The notes beneath the pieces are model-generated. The model saw nothing but the letters and a program-made list of their open reading frames with translations, did not search any database and was not told where the DNA came from. A stretch of 64,000 nucleotides of DNA from JAIRVZ01 sp031553415 (GTDB taxonomy: Bacteria > Bacteroidota > Bacteroidia > Bacteroidales > Azobacteroidaceae): positions 58,480 to 122,479 of the forward strand of contig JAVBLO010000016.1 in the NCBI GenBank assembly GCA_031553415.1. The letters are read 5' to 3'. Below are positions 1 through 9,600 of this stretch, in pieces; position 1 is the first letter of the stretch, and each line of letters opens with the position of its first letter. The translations under genes and the position numbers were made by a program.

Positions 1-1329
1 TTTATTTTGCTTCTTGGCTTCGTCAATCAGCATCCTGCGTAATTCTTTGTCGGTTTTCTTATCCTTAATTTCAACAAACATATTAGACTGACGGGTAACC
101 GGAGAATAATAAATCATTGCCCTTCCATGCCCGTTTGAATTAGAAAAACCTTCGATAGGTGTACGACTCATCAAAAAAGATTTAAGAATACCGTTTTCCA
201 CAACATTCACTTTCTGTCCTTTCATGCCCTCATCGTCAAAATTATAAGAACCGGCCAATGTAAACCCTTTATAAGTTTTCGGTTGAGGGTCAAAAATAAC
301 AGAAAATGATTCGGGCAACACTTGTTCTCCAATTTTTTTCTTAAAAGTCTGTGCATCGGAATCTTGCTTTAAACGAGCGCCTTCTATACGATGCCCGAAT
401 ATTTCATGGAAAAATACTGACGCGGCAAAAGGAGACAATAAAGCCGGTCCCGTATAGGATTCTGCTTCCGGAGCTTTTTTAAGGAGGGAAAGCATTTTAC
501 TCATTTCCTGTGCTTCCGCAATTATTTCTTTATCAGATGGCAATTTGTTAATGTCATATTCAAAATATGATTTATAAAGAGGTATATCCATTCCATCGGC
601 AGAGCGGGTAGACGCACCGAAAGTCAGCCTGTATCCGTAAGCATTTTCTTCGATTAAGTTACCATCTGTATCTACAAAATACTTCCTGACCAGTTCTAAT
701 GAAAAATCAGAACGCCCGGTAATTAAATCTTTATTTTCTGTAAATACGTTACTATATGAAGCTATTTTTTCTTCCCATTTTTTTATATCTGGTTTCAATT
801 GTTCAAACGACATTTTTTTATCAATCCAAACCTGAGATTTTTCCTTCGAAAAATCGTCCGATTTGTCTTCAGAAGAAACTTTTACGGCTTTATTTCCTTT
901 TACCCTGTCGTATTGTTTTACTGCATCTTTATATAACTGATCTGTTTTATCCCATAAAGCTGTTTGAATTGCTTGTTTATTATTGTCCATTACAAACATA
1001 ACAGTCCCGATGTAGTTAGAGCTTTCATCATAAATACCTTTTACATTATGATAATTGTCAAACTTTTCATCACCAACCCTCACAATCCCGGAAAATAGCC
1101 TGTCTTTTTTTTCAGAACTTTTGTTTATGTTTCCAAAAGAAGCTTCAATCGAATATTCATTCGTATCATGAATACGGTAACACATATAATATGCCGGAAC
1201 TTCCTGATTTTTTAGCACTGCAAAATTACGGTCAATTTCTTGTTTCAGAATCTTCGACAAATCATTTTGTGCTTGTAATTCAAAAAAGCAACTAACAATT
1301 AATAAAAATAAAACACTTGTTTTTTTCAT
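1..1329 (-). CDS. TldD/PmbA-family putative metalloprotease, secreted, 3' end outside window
   Basis: The frame is open from an ATG at 1329 to the window edge, giving 443 residues without the C-terminus. Residues 1-20 form a signal peptide ending in LQAQ, so this is an exported member of a family best known from cytoplasmic TldD. The metal-binding motif HEIFGH (HExxxH, H308-H313), followed by RIEGARLK, is typical of the TldD half of the family. The following GSYNFDDEG block also fits. It is last in the long PUL gene run, 42 bp after the GH109 gene, so it may be co-transcribed. The substrate is unknown. Processing of peptide fragments from glycoproteins is only an inference from context. Confidence 0.85.
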   Translation of the reverse strand, partial: MKKTSVLFLLIVSCFFELQAQNDLSKILKQEIDRNFAVLKNQEVPAYYMCYRIHDTNEYSIEASFGNINKSSEKKDRLFSGIVRVGDEKFDNYHNVKGIYDESSNYIGTVMFVMDNNKQAIQTALWDKTDQLYKDAVKQYDRVKGNKAVKVSSEDKSDDFSKEKSQVWIDKKMSFEQLKPDIKKWEEKIASYSNVFTENKDLITGRSDFSLELVRKYFVDTDGNLIEENAYGYRLTFGASTRSADGMDIPLYKSYFEYDINKLPSDKEIIAEAQEMSKMLSLLKKAPEAESYTGPALLSPFAASVFFHEIFGHRIEGARLKQDSDAQTFKKKIGEQVLPESFSVIFDPQPKTYKGFTLAGSYNFDDEGMKGQKVNVVENGILKSFLMSRTPIEGFSNSNGHGRAMIYYSPVTRQSNMFVEIKDKKTDKELRRMLIDEAKKQNK

Positions 1330-1371
1330 GGAATAAATATTAAAAAGTTATTTACGACAAACCAGGCATAA

Positions 1372-2790
1372 TTATTTTGCAAACTGCAGTCCCTTCAATT
1401 TAGACCATTCTCCTCTTGTAAAATCGGGTATTGCAACAGGAGCAAAACCATTATCCAAAGATATTTCAGTTAAAGGTATGAGGCAACACCATTCGGCCAA
1501 ATCATATACATCCATATCTAACGGGAGTCCTTTCTGCAAACAATAAATCAGACGGTAATCCATGATAAAGTCCATACCTCCATGTCCCCCTATTTTTTTA
1601 GCCGTAGCAACTAATTCATCATTAACAATCGGATGCTGGTATTTTTTCATTAATTCCTTTTTTAAAGAATCAGGCAAAAAGCTATGGGCATTGAGATTTT
1701 CATGATTTTTAGTAAGTTCCGAATCTAGTTCTCCTTTTTCCAAAGCATAACCTTCGACCGGGTACTTATTAGCAAATCCTTTTGTTCCGGTCAATTGATA
1801 CATCCGACTATATGGACGCGGAGATGTAACATCATGTTCAATAAGAATTGTTTTTTCTTTTTCTGTGCGAATCAAAGTGGTTGTATGATCTCCATTTCTG
1901 AAATTTTCGACGGTTTTGCCTCTTTTTTCCTTTAAAAATTCAGGATTACCAATTGCTTTTGTATCCATAGACACCAGGTATTTCAATCTATCTCCACGAT
2001 GGATATTCATTGCCTGGCACACAGGTCCTAAACCATGAGTCGGATATACATCTCCACGAAGTTCCTCATTTATTTTCATGCGCCAGTCATTCCAATAATC
2101 ATTCCAAAAAGGTTGTAAACCATGTATATAGGCCCCCTCTCCATGAATAATATCACCCAATAATCCTTGTTGCACCATGTTGAGAGTTGTCAGTTCGAAA
2201 AAGTCATAAACACAATTTTCCAACTGCATACAATGCTTGCGAGTTTGTTCAGAAACATTTATCAAATCCCAGATTTCTGGCATAGTCAATGCTGCCGGCA
2301 CTTCAATTGCTACATGTTTGCCATCCTTCATGGCTTTGATACCTATTTGTGCATGGCTTTTCCAATCTGTAGCAACATACACCAAATCAACATTCGGCAA
2401 TTCCGTAACTTTTTCCCAAACGGAATCACTTCCATAAAATTCCAATGCCTTAGGCCGGCCGTATTTTTCAAGTGTAGAATTAGCTTTTTTTACACGATCT
2501 TCCCTGATGTCACACAAAGCAACAACCTCGACACCATCTATTTGAGCCATGCGAGTCACAGCTCCGGGTCCACGCATGCCTAATCCTATAAAGGCAACAC
2601 GTACAGTGGGTATAGGATCACATTTCAACAGTAATACATCTTCCTGCCCTGCAGGGCGAACGGGTTCTTTCAATGTAATAGCCTGGTATTTTTTCGCGAC
2701 ATTAAAAGGAGCTTTTTTCTTTCCAAAGACAAGCATTGTGCTCAATACCATTAAACACAATAACATTGTAACTGATTTAAATTGTTTCAT
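1372..2790 (-). CDS. GH109 alpha-N-acetylgalactosaminidase (Gfo/Idh/MocA fold)
   Basis: This 472-residue exported protein has an N-terminal signal sequence and an NAD-binding Rossmann motif GLGMRGPG at residues 69-76. The stretch YPTHGLGPV at about 249-257 is a family hallmark of GH109, whose members use enzyme-bound NAD+ to cleave terminal alpha-GalNAc. Y249 and H252 match the conserved active-site Tyr and His of that motif. Such enzymes act on blood-group A and mucin or O-glycan termini. It lies 30 bp downstream of the NahK-like kinase gene, which could phosphorylate the released GalNAc. An ordinary Gfo/Idh oxidoreductase is the alternative, but the YPTHGLG motif argues for GH109. Confidence 0.88.
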   Translation of the reverse strand: MKQFKSVTMLLCLMVLSTMLVFGKKKAPFNVAKKYQAITLKEPVRPAGQEDVLLLKCDPIPTVRVAFIGLGMRGPGAVTRMAQIDGVEVVALCDIREDRVKKANSTLEKYGRPKALEFYGSDSVWEKVTELPNVDLVYVATDWKSHAQIGIKAMKDGKHVAIEVPAALTMPEIWDLINVSEQTRKHCMQLENCVYDFFELTTLNMVQQGLLGDIIHGEGAYIHGLQPFWNDYWNDWRMKINEELRGDVYPTHGLGPVCQAMNIHRGDRLKYLVSMDTKAIGNPEFLKEKRGKTVENFRNGDHTTTLIRTEKEKTILIEHDVTSPRPYSRMYQLTGTKGFANKYPVEGYALEKGELDSELTKNHENLNAHSFLPDSLKKELMKKYQHPIVNDELVATAKKIGGHGGMDFIMDYRLIYCLQKGLPLDMDVYDLAEWCCLIPLTEISLDNGFAPVAIPDFTRGEWSKLKGLQFAK

Positions 2791-2820
2791 ATACTATTTA
2801 TTTTTAATTTAATAATTTTT

Positions 2821-3906
2821 TCAACAAAATGCCTGTTGGATAATATTATTCATTTTTTCTTCATTATCTTCTAAACTTTTCAATAACTTCAATTGAGCTT
2901 TAGTGCGTTGAAGGTTATGTTCCGGAGAATGAATTTTATAATAAGTATCTCCATTCAAATAATCTGTAAAAAATCGCACTGTTTGCATATAGGTTAATAA
3001 TTTTGCTCCAAAAGGTAAATTTTGTATTTCAATTGGCAATAAAAATTTCTTTGCAGTTTCAGCATATCCTTTGGCATAAGCTTCAAAAATGTCCAAATCA
3101 ACACTAATTTTGCTAAGATCTGCTTCATCTTCAGTAGCGGTATTCGCTCCTGTGCGGATAAAATCTCCAAAATCAGATAAAACATAACCCGGCATAACTG
3201 TATCTAAATCAACCACACATAAAATATGTCCATCAGAGTCAAACAAAACATTATTTACTTTTGTATCGCAATGGTTAATCCGTTTAGGTAATTTTCCTTC
3301 ACATCCTAAACGTTCCGCCCGGCACATTTCTTCCGCCCTCTTTTCTATTTCTTCTATAATTCCACGGTTAGCGGCAACCCTTCCGGCTGCATCTTTAGCC
3401 AATGCATCGCGGAATTGTTCCAGACGAAATTCCATATTGTGAAAATTAGGTATTGTTTCTCCTATTTTTTCAGGGATGTCAGCCAAATAGCTTTGAAATT
3501 CCCCAAATGCTTTTCCGGCTTCAAAGGCTAATTCAGGAGTTATCGCATCATAACTTTTACCATCCTTTATAAATAAATATACTCTCCAGTATGAATTCCC
3601 ATCAAAATAATACAGATTACCATCTTTTGCAGGGATAATTGTCAAAACTTTACGTTCAATATTAACTTCTCCTTTTTCCTTTAATTTCTTATTAATGTGT
3701 TTTGTTACTTTAAGAATATTGGACTGCAATAAATCAACATCCTTGAAAATGTTATGATTGATACGCTGTAACAAATAATCAGGTCTGTCATTTTCTTTTG
3801 TTTCCACTAAAAAAGAATCATTGATATGACCGGCTCCCAAAGGGCGAGCGCTTTGTGGCGTTCCTTCAATTTCAAATCTGTTGACTAAATCAATGTAGTA
3901 ATTCAT
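2821..3906 (-). CDS. nahK: N-acetylhexosamine 1-kinase-like (NahK/APH fold)
   Basis: This 361-residue protein has no signal peptide and so is cytoplasmic. It resembles Bifidobacterium NahK along its length: GAGHINDSF near the N-terminus, the catalytic loop HCDTKVNNVLFD (Brenner-type H-x-D-x-K-x-N-N), and VVDLDTVMPG followed by SDFGDFIRTGAN, which supplies the metal-binding Asp. NahK phosphorylates GalNAc or GlcNAc at C1 using ATP, the first step of salvage. Homologues in Bacteroides are often mislabelled mucin desulfatase. Placement between GH109 and a sulfatase fits salvage of hexosamine released by the locus. Substrate specificity cannot be read from sequence. Confidence 0.8.
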   Translation of the reverse strand: MNYYIDLVNRFEIEGTPQSARPLGAGHINDSFLVETKENDRPDYLLQRINHNIFKDVDLLQSNILKVTKHINKKLKEKGEVNIERKVLTIIPAKDGNLYYFDGNSYWRVYLFIKDGKSYDAITPELAFEAGKAFGEFQSYLADIPEKIGETIPNFHNMEFRLEQFRDALAKDAAGRVAANRGIIEEIEKRAEEMCRAERLGCEGKLPKRINHCDTKVNNVLFDSDGHILCVVDLDTVMPGYVLSDFGDFIRTGANTATEDEADLSKISVDLDIFEAYAKGYAETAKKFLLPIEIQNLPFGAKLLTYMQTVRFFTDYLNGDTYYKIHSPEHNLQRTKAQLKLLKSLEDNEEKMNNIIQQAFC

Positions 3907-3987
3907 GATACTAATAGTTTATAAATCTGTAATCAATATTTTATTTATATTATGTTCCTTTTTCAAGGATATTTTATAATTTCTTAC

Positions 3988-5514
3988 TTATCTTGTTTTG
4001 GGATTATTATTTATTCCTTCTAAAATAGCAGAGAGTTCAGTTACTTTTTGCGGATATAAGTCTGCTACATTATTTTTTTCATCCATATCCTTTGATAAAT
4101 CATAAAGCTGAGGTTTTACATCCAACCCTGTTTCTGTGTTTGTCCAGGACCAATATGAACTACCTTTATTAGGAATAATATACTTCCAATTATCTTTCAC
4201 GATGGAACGGGTACCTGACTGTTCAACAATGTATTTCCTACCTTTTTTATCCTTCCCAATCCAGGCTTTCAGTTGATCAAAACTATCGGGAGCTGCGTTT
4301 TCAGGAAGAGTTTGTCCGGTTAAAGCAGCTAATGTAGCATACATATCTACCTGAGAAACTAATGCTTTAGAATCTTTGGATTTTATCTTTTTGGGCCAAT
4401 GAACAATAAAAGGGACTCTTGTTCCGGCTTCAAAAGCGCTGTATTTTCCTCCTCGGAGAGGTCCCCATGGCTTATGATCTCCCAGCAATTCAACAGCTTG
4501 GTCTTGATAGCCGTCATCAACAACGGGGCCATTGTCACTCGTAAGGATAATGATTGTGTTTTCTAATAATCCGTTTCTTTCTAAAGCTTGAATGACCTGG
4601 CCAACAGACCAATCAAATTCGGCAATGGCATCGCCTCTTGGTCCCATTCCTGTTTGACCGACAAAACGAGGATGCGGCGCTCTTGGCACATGAATATCAT
4701 TTGTACCGAAGTAAAGGAAAAAAGGATGTTGATTATTTTTTTCAATAAAAGCAACTGCTTTAGCAGTGATACTATCAGCTAAATTTTCATCTATCCATAA
4801 GGCGGATTTTCCTCCCTTCATGTAACCGATACGACTAATTCCATTGATGATAGCCATGTCATGTCCATGACTTGGTTTCATTTTCAACATTTCAGGATTA
4901 TCCTTTCCTGTTGGTTCTCCCGCGAATGGACTTTTATAGCTAACTTCTATCGGATCATTTGGATCAAGATTCACCACCCTTTGATTTTCTACATATACAC
5001 AAGGGGTTCGATCTGCTGTTGCAGCCATGATATAAGAATAATCAAACCCAAGTTGCTTGGGGCCGGGTGTTATGTAACCGTTCCAATCCTGACTGTTTTT
5101 ATCGCCCATACCTAAATGCCATTTTCCGACAACTCCGGTTGTGTAACCTGCCTGTTGCATCATTTTCGGCATCGTTTCCTGTTCGGGTTTTATGATAGTA
5201 AAAGCATTTCCGGCAGCAACACCCGTATCATTCCGTCTGAAAGCATATTGTCCTGTCAATAACGAATAACGCGATGGAGTGCTCGTTGCAGCCGTTGCAT
5301 AAGCATTAAGAAAACGGATGCCTCCGGAAGCCAACCGGTTTACGTTCGGAGTTTTAACTTTGGTGGCTCCATAAGCTTCCAAATCCCCGTAACCAATATC
5401 GTCGGCAAGAATTACAACTATATTAGGTTTATCCGGCATTTTTCCATAACCCGACTGAACCCCCATGCAAGCTGCAATTCCGCAAAGTGGTATGTAAACC
5501 GATTTTCTTTTCAT
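3988..5514 (-). CDS. Family S1 sulfatase, Ser-type formylglycine site
   Basis: This 508-residue exported arylsulfatase-like enzyme has metal ligands D38 and D39 in ILADDIGYGD. The sulfatase signature starts at S78 (STPSRYSLLTG), so the residue converted to formylglycine is serine rather than cysteine. KWHLG and TSDNGP are the usual downstream active-site blocks. Ser-type sulfatases need a radical-SAM maturase (anSME), which is not encoded in this window. It is 13 bp from the GH116-type gene. In a locus with PL8, GH88 and GH109 the substrate is probably a sulfated GalNAc, GlcNAc or galactose. The S1 subfamily cannot be assigned by eye. Confidence 0.88.
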   Translation of the reverse strand: MKRKSVYIPLCGIAACMGVQSGYGKMPDKPNIVVILADDIGYGDLEAYGATKVKTPNVNRLASGGIRFLNAYATAATSTPSRYSLLTGQYAFRRNDTGVAAGNAFTIIKPEQETMPKMMQQAGYTTGVVGKWHLGMGDKNSQDWNGYITPGPKQLGFDYSYIMAATADRTPCVYVENQRVVNLDPNDPIEVSYKSPFAGEPTGKDNPEMLKMKPSHGHDMAIINGISRIGYMKGGKSALWIDENLADSITAKAVAFIEKNNQHPFFLYFGTNDIHVPRAPHPRFVGQTGMGPRGDAIAEFDWSVGQVIQALERNGLLENTIIILTSDNGPVVDDGYQDQAVELLGDHKPWGPLRGGKYSAFEAGTRVPFIVHWPKKIKSKDSKALVSQVDMYATLAALTGQTLPENAAPDSFDQLKAWIGKDKKGRKYIVEQSGTRSIVKDNWKYIIPNKGSSYWSWTNTETGLDVKPQLYDLSKDMDEKNNVADLYPQKVTELSAILEGINNNPKTR

Positions 5515-5527
5515 CTTGACTTTCTTA

Positions 5528-8194
5528 TCAGTCCAATGTTATTTCCAATAATTGATTTGCAGGAATAACAACCCGATCATTAAATGAAATCAGCACATTT
5601 TGTCCTTTTTGCTTAACTGAAGCAGAAATTTTTGTTCCGTTTAGTTTTACATTCACAGACTTATACCCTTTTCCCTTTGGAGCTTCCAATCCAAGAGTTT
5701 TCAATTGTAGTTTTCCGTATTTAGGTTGCAATGAGCAGAACATTTTTCCTCCTGTTTGTTGTTGTGCATACGTACCCCAACCTTCCGCAGCAGTAAAAGG
5801 AGCTTTGAAATTTTCCTGATTCCATTTTGGGGCGAACTTCATATACCCTTTAGGTCCGTGATATTCGAAACCACAAGCAGTTATGAATGCTCCGTAACTT
5901 GCCATTGCTCTGGCATAATGATCGCTACATTCTATTTCATTGAAAGGATTTCGTTTTGCAGCATGGTAACGATCATGTATCGAATGGACAAGCACTAATC
6001 CTTCGTCTGTCATACCTTCGGCAATCATGTGAGCAGCTACCTGATATTCAAATCCGCTCATACATTCATGAAAATATCCGAGTTGCCATGTTACTTTTTC
6101 TCCGTATGGTTTAGGCTCATTTTTAGGGTTGGTGTTCATAACCATTCCTCCTTCTCCCGGCAATGCATACGGACGCCCTCCTTTATGAACTTTAATGTAA
6201 GGGCCCACATCCGGAGTATAATTATACTTCCACAATGCTCTCAAAGCGGAAAGTGTTTTCTTTTGATCCTGAATGCGGCCTAATCCGACTTGGTAAGCCC
6301 AGGATTGTCCAAAAACCTGATCAATATGACAAGTATTGTATGAACCTAATTTTTCTCTTCCTTTTTCTTTATCGGGACGATGGATGTAATATTCTCCGTT
6401 AAATAGATATTTATCCATGTTTTTGCTTCCTTTCTGCACATAATCGGCACAAATTTCAGCAAATCCGGTGTCTCCAACTTCTATTGCCATTTCTTCTCCC
6501 GCCTTTACACTAGAAATACAAAGTCCTACAATCCATGCAATTTCGCCATCCCAAATAGCATCCAATGTATTTTCCATAGGAGTATCTTCCATTCCATCGC
6601 CATTTTTATCTTGTTTAAGTATAAACTCTATAGCTCGTTTGATATTAGGCCAATTTCTTTTCAGAAAAGAATCATCAATACTCATCTGATGTTCTCTGTA
6701 ACAGCGTAATACACATCCGGCTTGTCCGTCAATTGCCGGGCGATTCGACATTTCCGCCCTGAAAAATATTCCTCCGTCAGGTTGCATTGCTATTCCAAAT
6801 TCCGAACGTTCACGGCAATCGCGTTCTAATGCAGGAAACAAACGTCCCATCGCTTGTGCATATTGCCAAACATGTGTGCAGTTTCCTTCACAGGTTCCCA
6901 CTCCTTCCCAAGCCCAAAAACGGCCGCTACTGAAGCGATGACAGTTTGTTGTGGCTAATGTATTGACAGTCAATAGTGTGCGTTCCAAAAACCAATGAGG
7001 CAAAGTAGATTCTTGCCAGGTAGCTAACCATAATTTGGTATCGGAAGACAATTTATCAAAATTTATTCCAACATATTTCGCAACATCAACAGACGAAGAA
7101 AATCTATTTTGGTAATAACGTCCGGTATCTTTGATTTTATCACTGATTTTCAAATTTGGGAAATACCAGCTGATAATAAAATCCGCATTTTTTGTTGTTT
7201 TAGCCGCAACCATCAAATCCGTTTGTACCGCACCAATCAAAGGTTCTTGCAGTGGTTTTCCAAGCTTTCCGGTTTCCGTCTTATCAAAACAAGATTCAAT
7301 TTCTCCGGTATATATATCGGGATACGCTTTTGCATTAGAATTCAATGCTGCAATACACATATTCCCATAATCAGGTTTATCGGAAAAATCTTCAATTTTT
7401 CCTTTCACTAACTGCCATGTTTCAGATATAGCAACAAATCCATCTTGTTTAATTGTTTCATTAAGTCTGCGAGAAGTATTGTAGGTTGCAGAACGGATTC
7501 CTGTTTTATTTTCCAAATACCCGACTAAAGCGACCTTCATATCTTCAGTACCGGTATTTTTTACGGAAAAAGAAAGAATGGTTGCCGGAAAACTTGACTC
7601 ATCTTCATTCAAAGGAATAAAGGGAGAATAAGCTTGTAAAGTAAGTGTTGCCGGAAGAGATTTATCGGTGTAATGAATTGTTCCTATCGGATAAGCTGCT
7701 TCAAAGGCTATCTCATCCCAATCTTTCTCTTCTAATGTTTTATATATTATTTTTCCTCTATATTCAAATTTGAGAAAAAATCCCTGTTGTAAAGGACGCA
7801 TATCTTTGGAAGGTTCCACATATGAAGCCCCATCTCTCGAACGAGCAGTCGTAACACCATTCCAATCGGGAAAAACATCCTTCATTGATACGATTTTCGG
7901 TTCAATTCCCTCTTTTTTTTCATTAAAAATATCCCACAACCACAAACGTCCATCGCCCCCCAAATAAACACCTCCGGCATTAATACCTCCTACAGGCATA
8001 CCAATATATTTGAGTTCATCTTTAGACTTAAAATAGGTTGTTACTTTTCCTCTCTGATATAATGACTTTATCCAATCAGGAGATAGATTTTTATTAATAG
8101 GAATATTATTTCCTTCCTGAGAAAAAATCAGGCCGGCAGGAAAAAATAATACCAAGGCTATAAAAAGCTTTTTTAGATTTAATTTTTGTTTCAT
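5528..8194 (-). CDS. GH116-type glycoside hydrolase (GBA2-like)
   Basis: This large exported enzyme of about 888 residues has an N-terminal signal peptide ending at IFSQ. The ATG at 8194 is preferred over an in-frame TTG one codon upstream. The N-terminal beta domain begins with IGMPVGGINAGGVYLGGDG, as in the GBA2/GH116 family. The (alpha/alpha)6 catalytic part has GTCEGNCTHVWQYAQAMG (about 434-451), where the Glu of CEG sits at the nucleophile position. It also has DGMEDTPMENTLDAIWDG (about 534-551), where the Asp of NTLD sits at the acid/base position. Characterised GH116 members are beta-glucosidases, beta-xylosidases or N-acetylglucosaminidases; which applies here is unknown. Confidence 0.75.
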   Translation of the reverse strand: MKQKLNLKKLFIALVLFFPAGLIFSQEGNNIPINKNLSPDWIKSLYQRGKVTTYFKSKDELKYIGMPVGGINAGGVYLGGDGRLWLWDIFNEKKEGIEPKIVSMKDVFPDWNGVTTARSRDGASYVEPSKDMRPLQQGFFLKFEYRGKIIYKTLEEKDWDEIAFEAAYPIGTIHYTDKSLPATLTLQAYSPFIPLNEDESSFPATILSFSVKNTGTEDMKVALVGYLENKTGIRSATYNTSRRLNETIKQDGFVAISETWQLVKGKIEDFSDKPDYGNMCIAALNSNAKAYPDIYTGEIESCFDKTETGKLGKPLQEPLIGAVQTDLMVAAKTTKNADFIISWYFPNLKISDKIKDTGRYYQNRFSSSVDVAKYVGINFDKLSSDTKLWLATWQESTLPHWFLERTLLTVNTLATTNCHRFSSGRFWAWEGVGTCEGNCTHVWQYAQAMGRLFPALERDCRERSEFGIAMQPDGGIFFRAEMSNRPAIDGQAGCVLRCYREHQMSIDDSFLKRNWPNIKRAIEFILKQDKNGDGMEDTPMENTLDAIWDGEIAWIVGLCISSVKAGEEMAIEVGDTGFAEICADYVQKGSKNMDKYLFNGEYYIHRPDKEKGREKLGSYNTCHIDQVFGQSWAYQVGLGRIQDQKKTLSALRALWKYNYTPDVGPYIKVHKGGRPYALPGEGGMVMNTNPKNEPKPYGEKVTWQLGYFHECMSGFEYQVAAHMIAEGMTDEGLVLVHSIHDRYHAAKRNPFNEIECSDHYARAMASYGAFITACGFEYHGPKGYMKFAPKWNQENFKAPFTAAEGWGTYAQQQTGGKMFCSLQPKYGKLQLKTLGLEAPKGKGYKSVNVKLNGTKISASVKQKGQNVLISFNDRVVIPANQLLEITLD

Positions 8195-8249
8195 CAAATT
8201 CTATTTTTTTTCATGCATTTCAACACAATTTCGTTTTCCGACATTAAGT

Positions 8250-9566
8250 TTACAAAAGTTTACTGAAATTAATCGTCGGAACAGTATTTTGCATTAAAGA
8301 AGGAAATAGTGTTCCAATTTGAGTATAATCGTCAAAGAAGCCACCATTTTGCAGGAAAAATTTACCATTTTCAACACCTCCTTTATAATCCATTCTTGCC
8401 CCTTTTCTTGCAGTTTCATCAGCTGTAAAACGGACATCTTTTTCAACACAAATCCAATGTTCATCTGTTGTTCTAAACCATTGATTAGCATATAAACCTT
8501 TTCTCTTTAAATATCCGCTTTCAGGTTTAAAATTCTCTAAAAAAGAATGCGCCCTACTATAATATGTATCAGTCAATGGGCGTAAGAAAGAGGCAATCAA
8601 AAGCCATTTTCTTTCTTCCGGAGCATAAAAATATGCTGTGAATTCTGTAGAACCATTCCCGTCGGGTTTTATTCTTGTCAGGAATTTATAGGTATTTCCT
8701 GCTTTCCAGGGATATACCAAATAGCTTTGCCCTCCTGAACCTTCATTTCCAAATTCACCAATTTTGACATTTTCGCCTTTTTTCAATAATTTAATTTTGT
8801 GAGAATCAGGTATTTCATTAGGATTATCTGTTTTGAAAGGACTCCAAACAGAAAACAAAATTCGTCTTTCGGAAGGAGAATTAACTTGTATACCGAAATA
8901 TCCCTGAGCAAATCCATTAGCCATAAAATAAGAACCTTCCGGATCACATCCCTCCGGAACTGTAAGTTCATTATAGAACCATTCTATCTTTTCATTTTCC
9001 GGAACCGGAAAATTCAAATGAACTGATGGGCCGCGGCGCCCCCAATAAAACGAGAAGTCATCCACATAATTCAATTGTTCAGAAACAGCGGTACCTTCAA
9101 GAAGTAAAGAAGTGACTTCTGCATAAGTATTTCCGGAACGTTTGACCCCTTGAAAATTCACACAAACATAACCGGTATCCACTTCATTTATCTTTCCTAT
9201 AAAAGCTTTCATACCTTTACCTTTGGGTAAAGACACTTTAAATGTTTTTTTGCAAAGGGATACATTAATAATTCCATCATTTACAGCATCATACTGAAGA
9301 TATAACATCAAACTACCCTTTTTCCCTATCCTGAAATAGGAACTGAAAACAGCGTCAGGATTACTCCAGCCTTCAATACCATTTTTCCCTAATTTTTCTG
9401 TGCCATTTACTCCTTTTTTTGTCAAATATGCATTCCCGGCAAGTTGCACAGTTCTAAAATCTCTTTTCTCTAATTCAACTTTTTCTCCGGCTTTCACACT
9501 TGGAATCAATACCAAAACCAATAAAAAAGCAATAAAATTTGAATACTTTTTCATAATATTTATCAT
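8250..9566 (-). CDS. DUF5077/DUF3472-domain secreted protein
   Basis: This 438-residue secreted protein has a signal peptide; a second in-frame ATG at 9554 (MKKYSNF) is an equally good start. The N-terminal ~130 residues look like a beta-sandwich of the DUF5077 type. The rest contains FYWGRRGPSVHLNF and FAQGYFGIQVNS, typical of DUF3472. These domains are of unknown function and occur repeatedly in Bacteroidota glycan loci, where a carbohydrate-binding or hydrolytic role is suspected. It sits between the first PL8 gene and the GH116-type gene with short gaps, so it is likely co-transcribed. Confidence 0.7.
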   Translation of the reverse strand: MINIMKKYSNFIAFLLVLVLIPSVKAGEKVELEKRDFRTVQLAGNAYLTKKGVNGTEKLGKNGIEGWSNPDAVFSSYFRIGKKGSLMLYLQYDAVNDGIINVSLCKKTFKVSLPKGKGMKAFIGKINEVDTGYVCVNFQGVKRSGNTYAEVTSLLLEGTAVSEQLNYVDDFSFYWGRRGPSVHLNFPVPENEKIEWFYNELTVPEGCDPEGSYFMANGFAQGYFGIQVNSPSERRILFSVWSPFKTDNPNEIPDSHKIKLLKKGENVKIGEFGNEGSGGQSYLVYPWKAGNTYKFLTRIKPDGNGSTEFTAYFYAPEERKWLLIASFLRPLTDTYYSRAHSFLENFKPESGYLKRKGLYANQWFRTTDEHWICVEKDVRFTADETARKGARMDYKGGVENGKFFLQNGGFFDDYTQIGTLFPSLMQNTVPTINFSKLL

Positions 9567-9600
9567 TTTAGATATTATATAACTTAATACTTTTCTAAAA

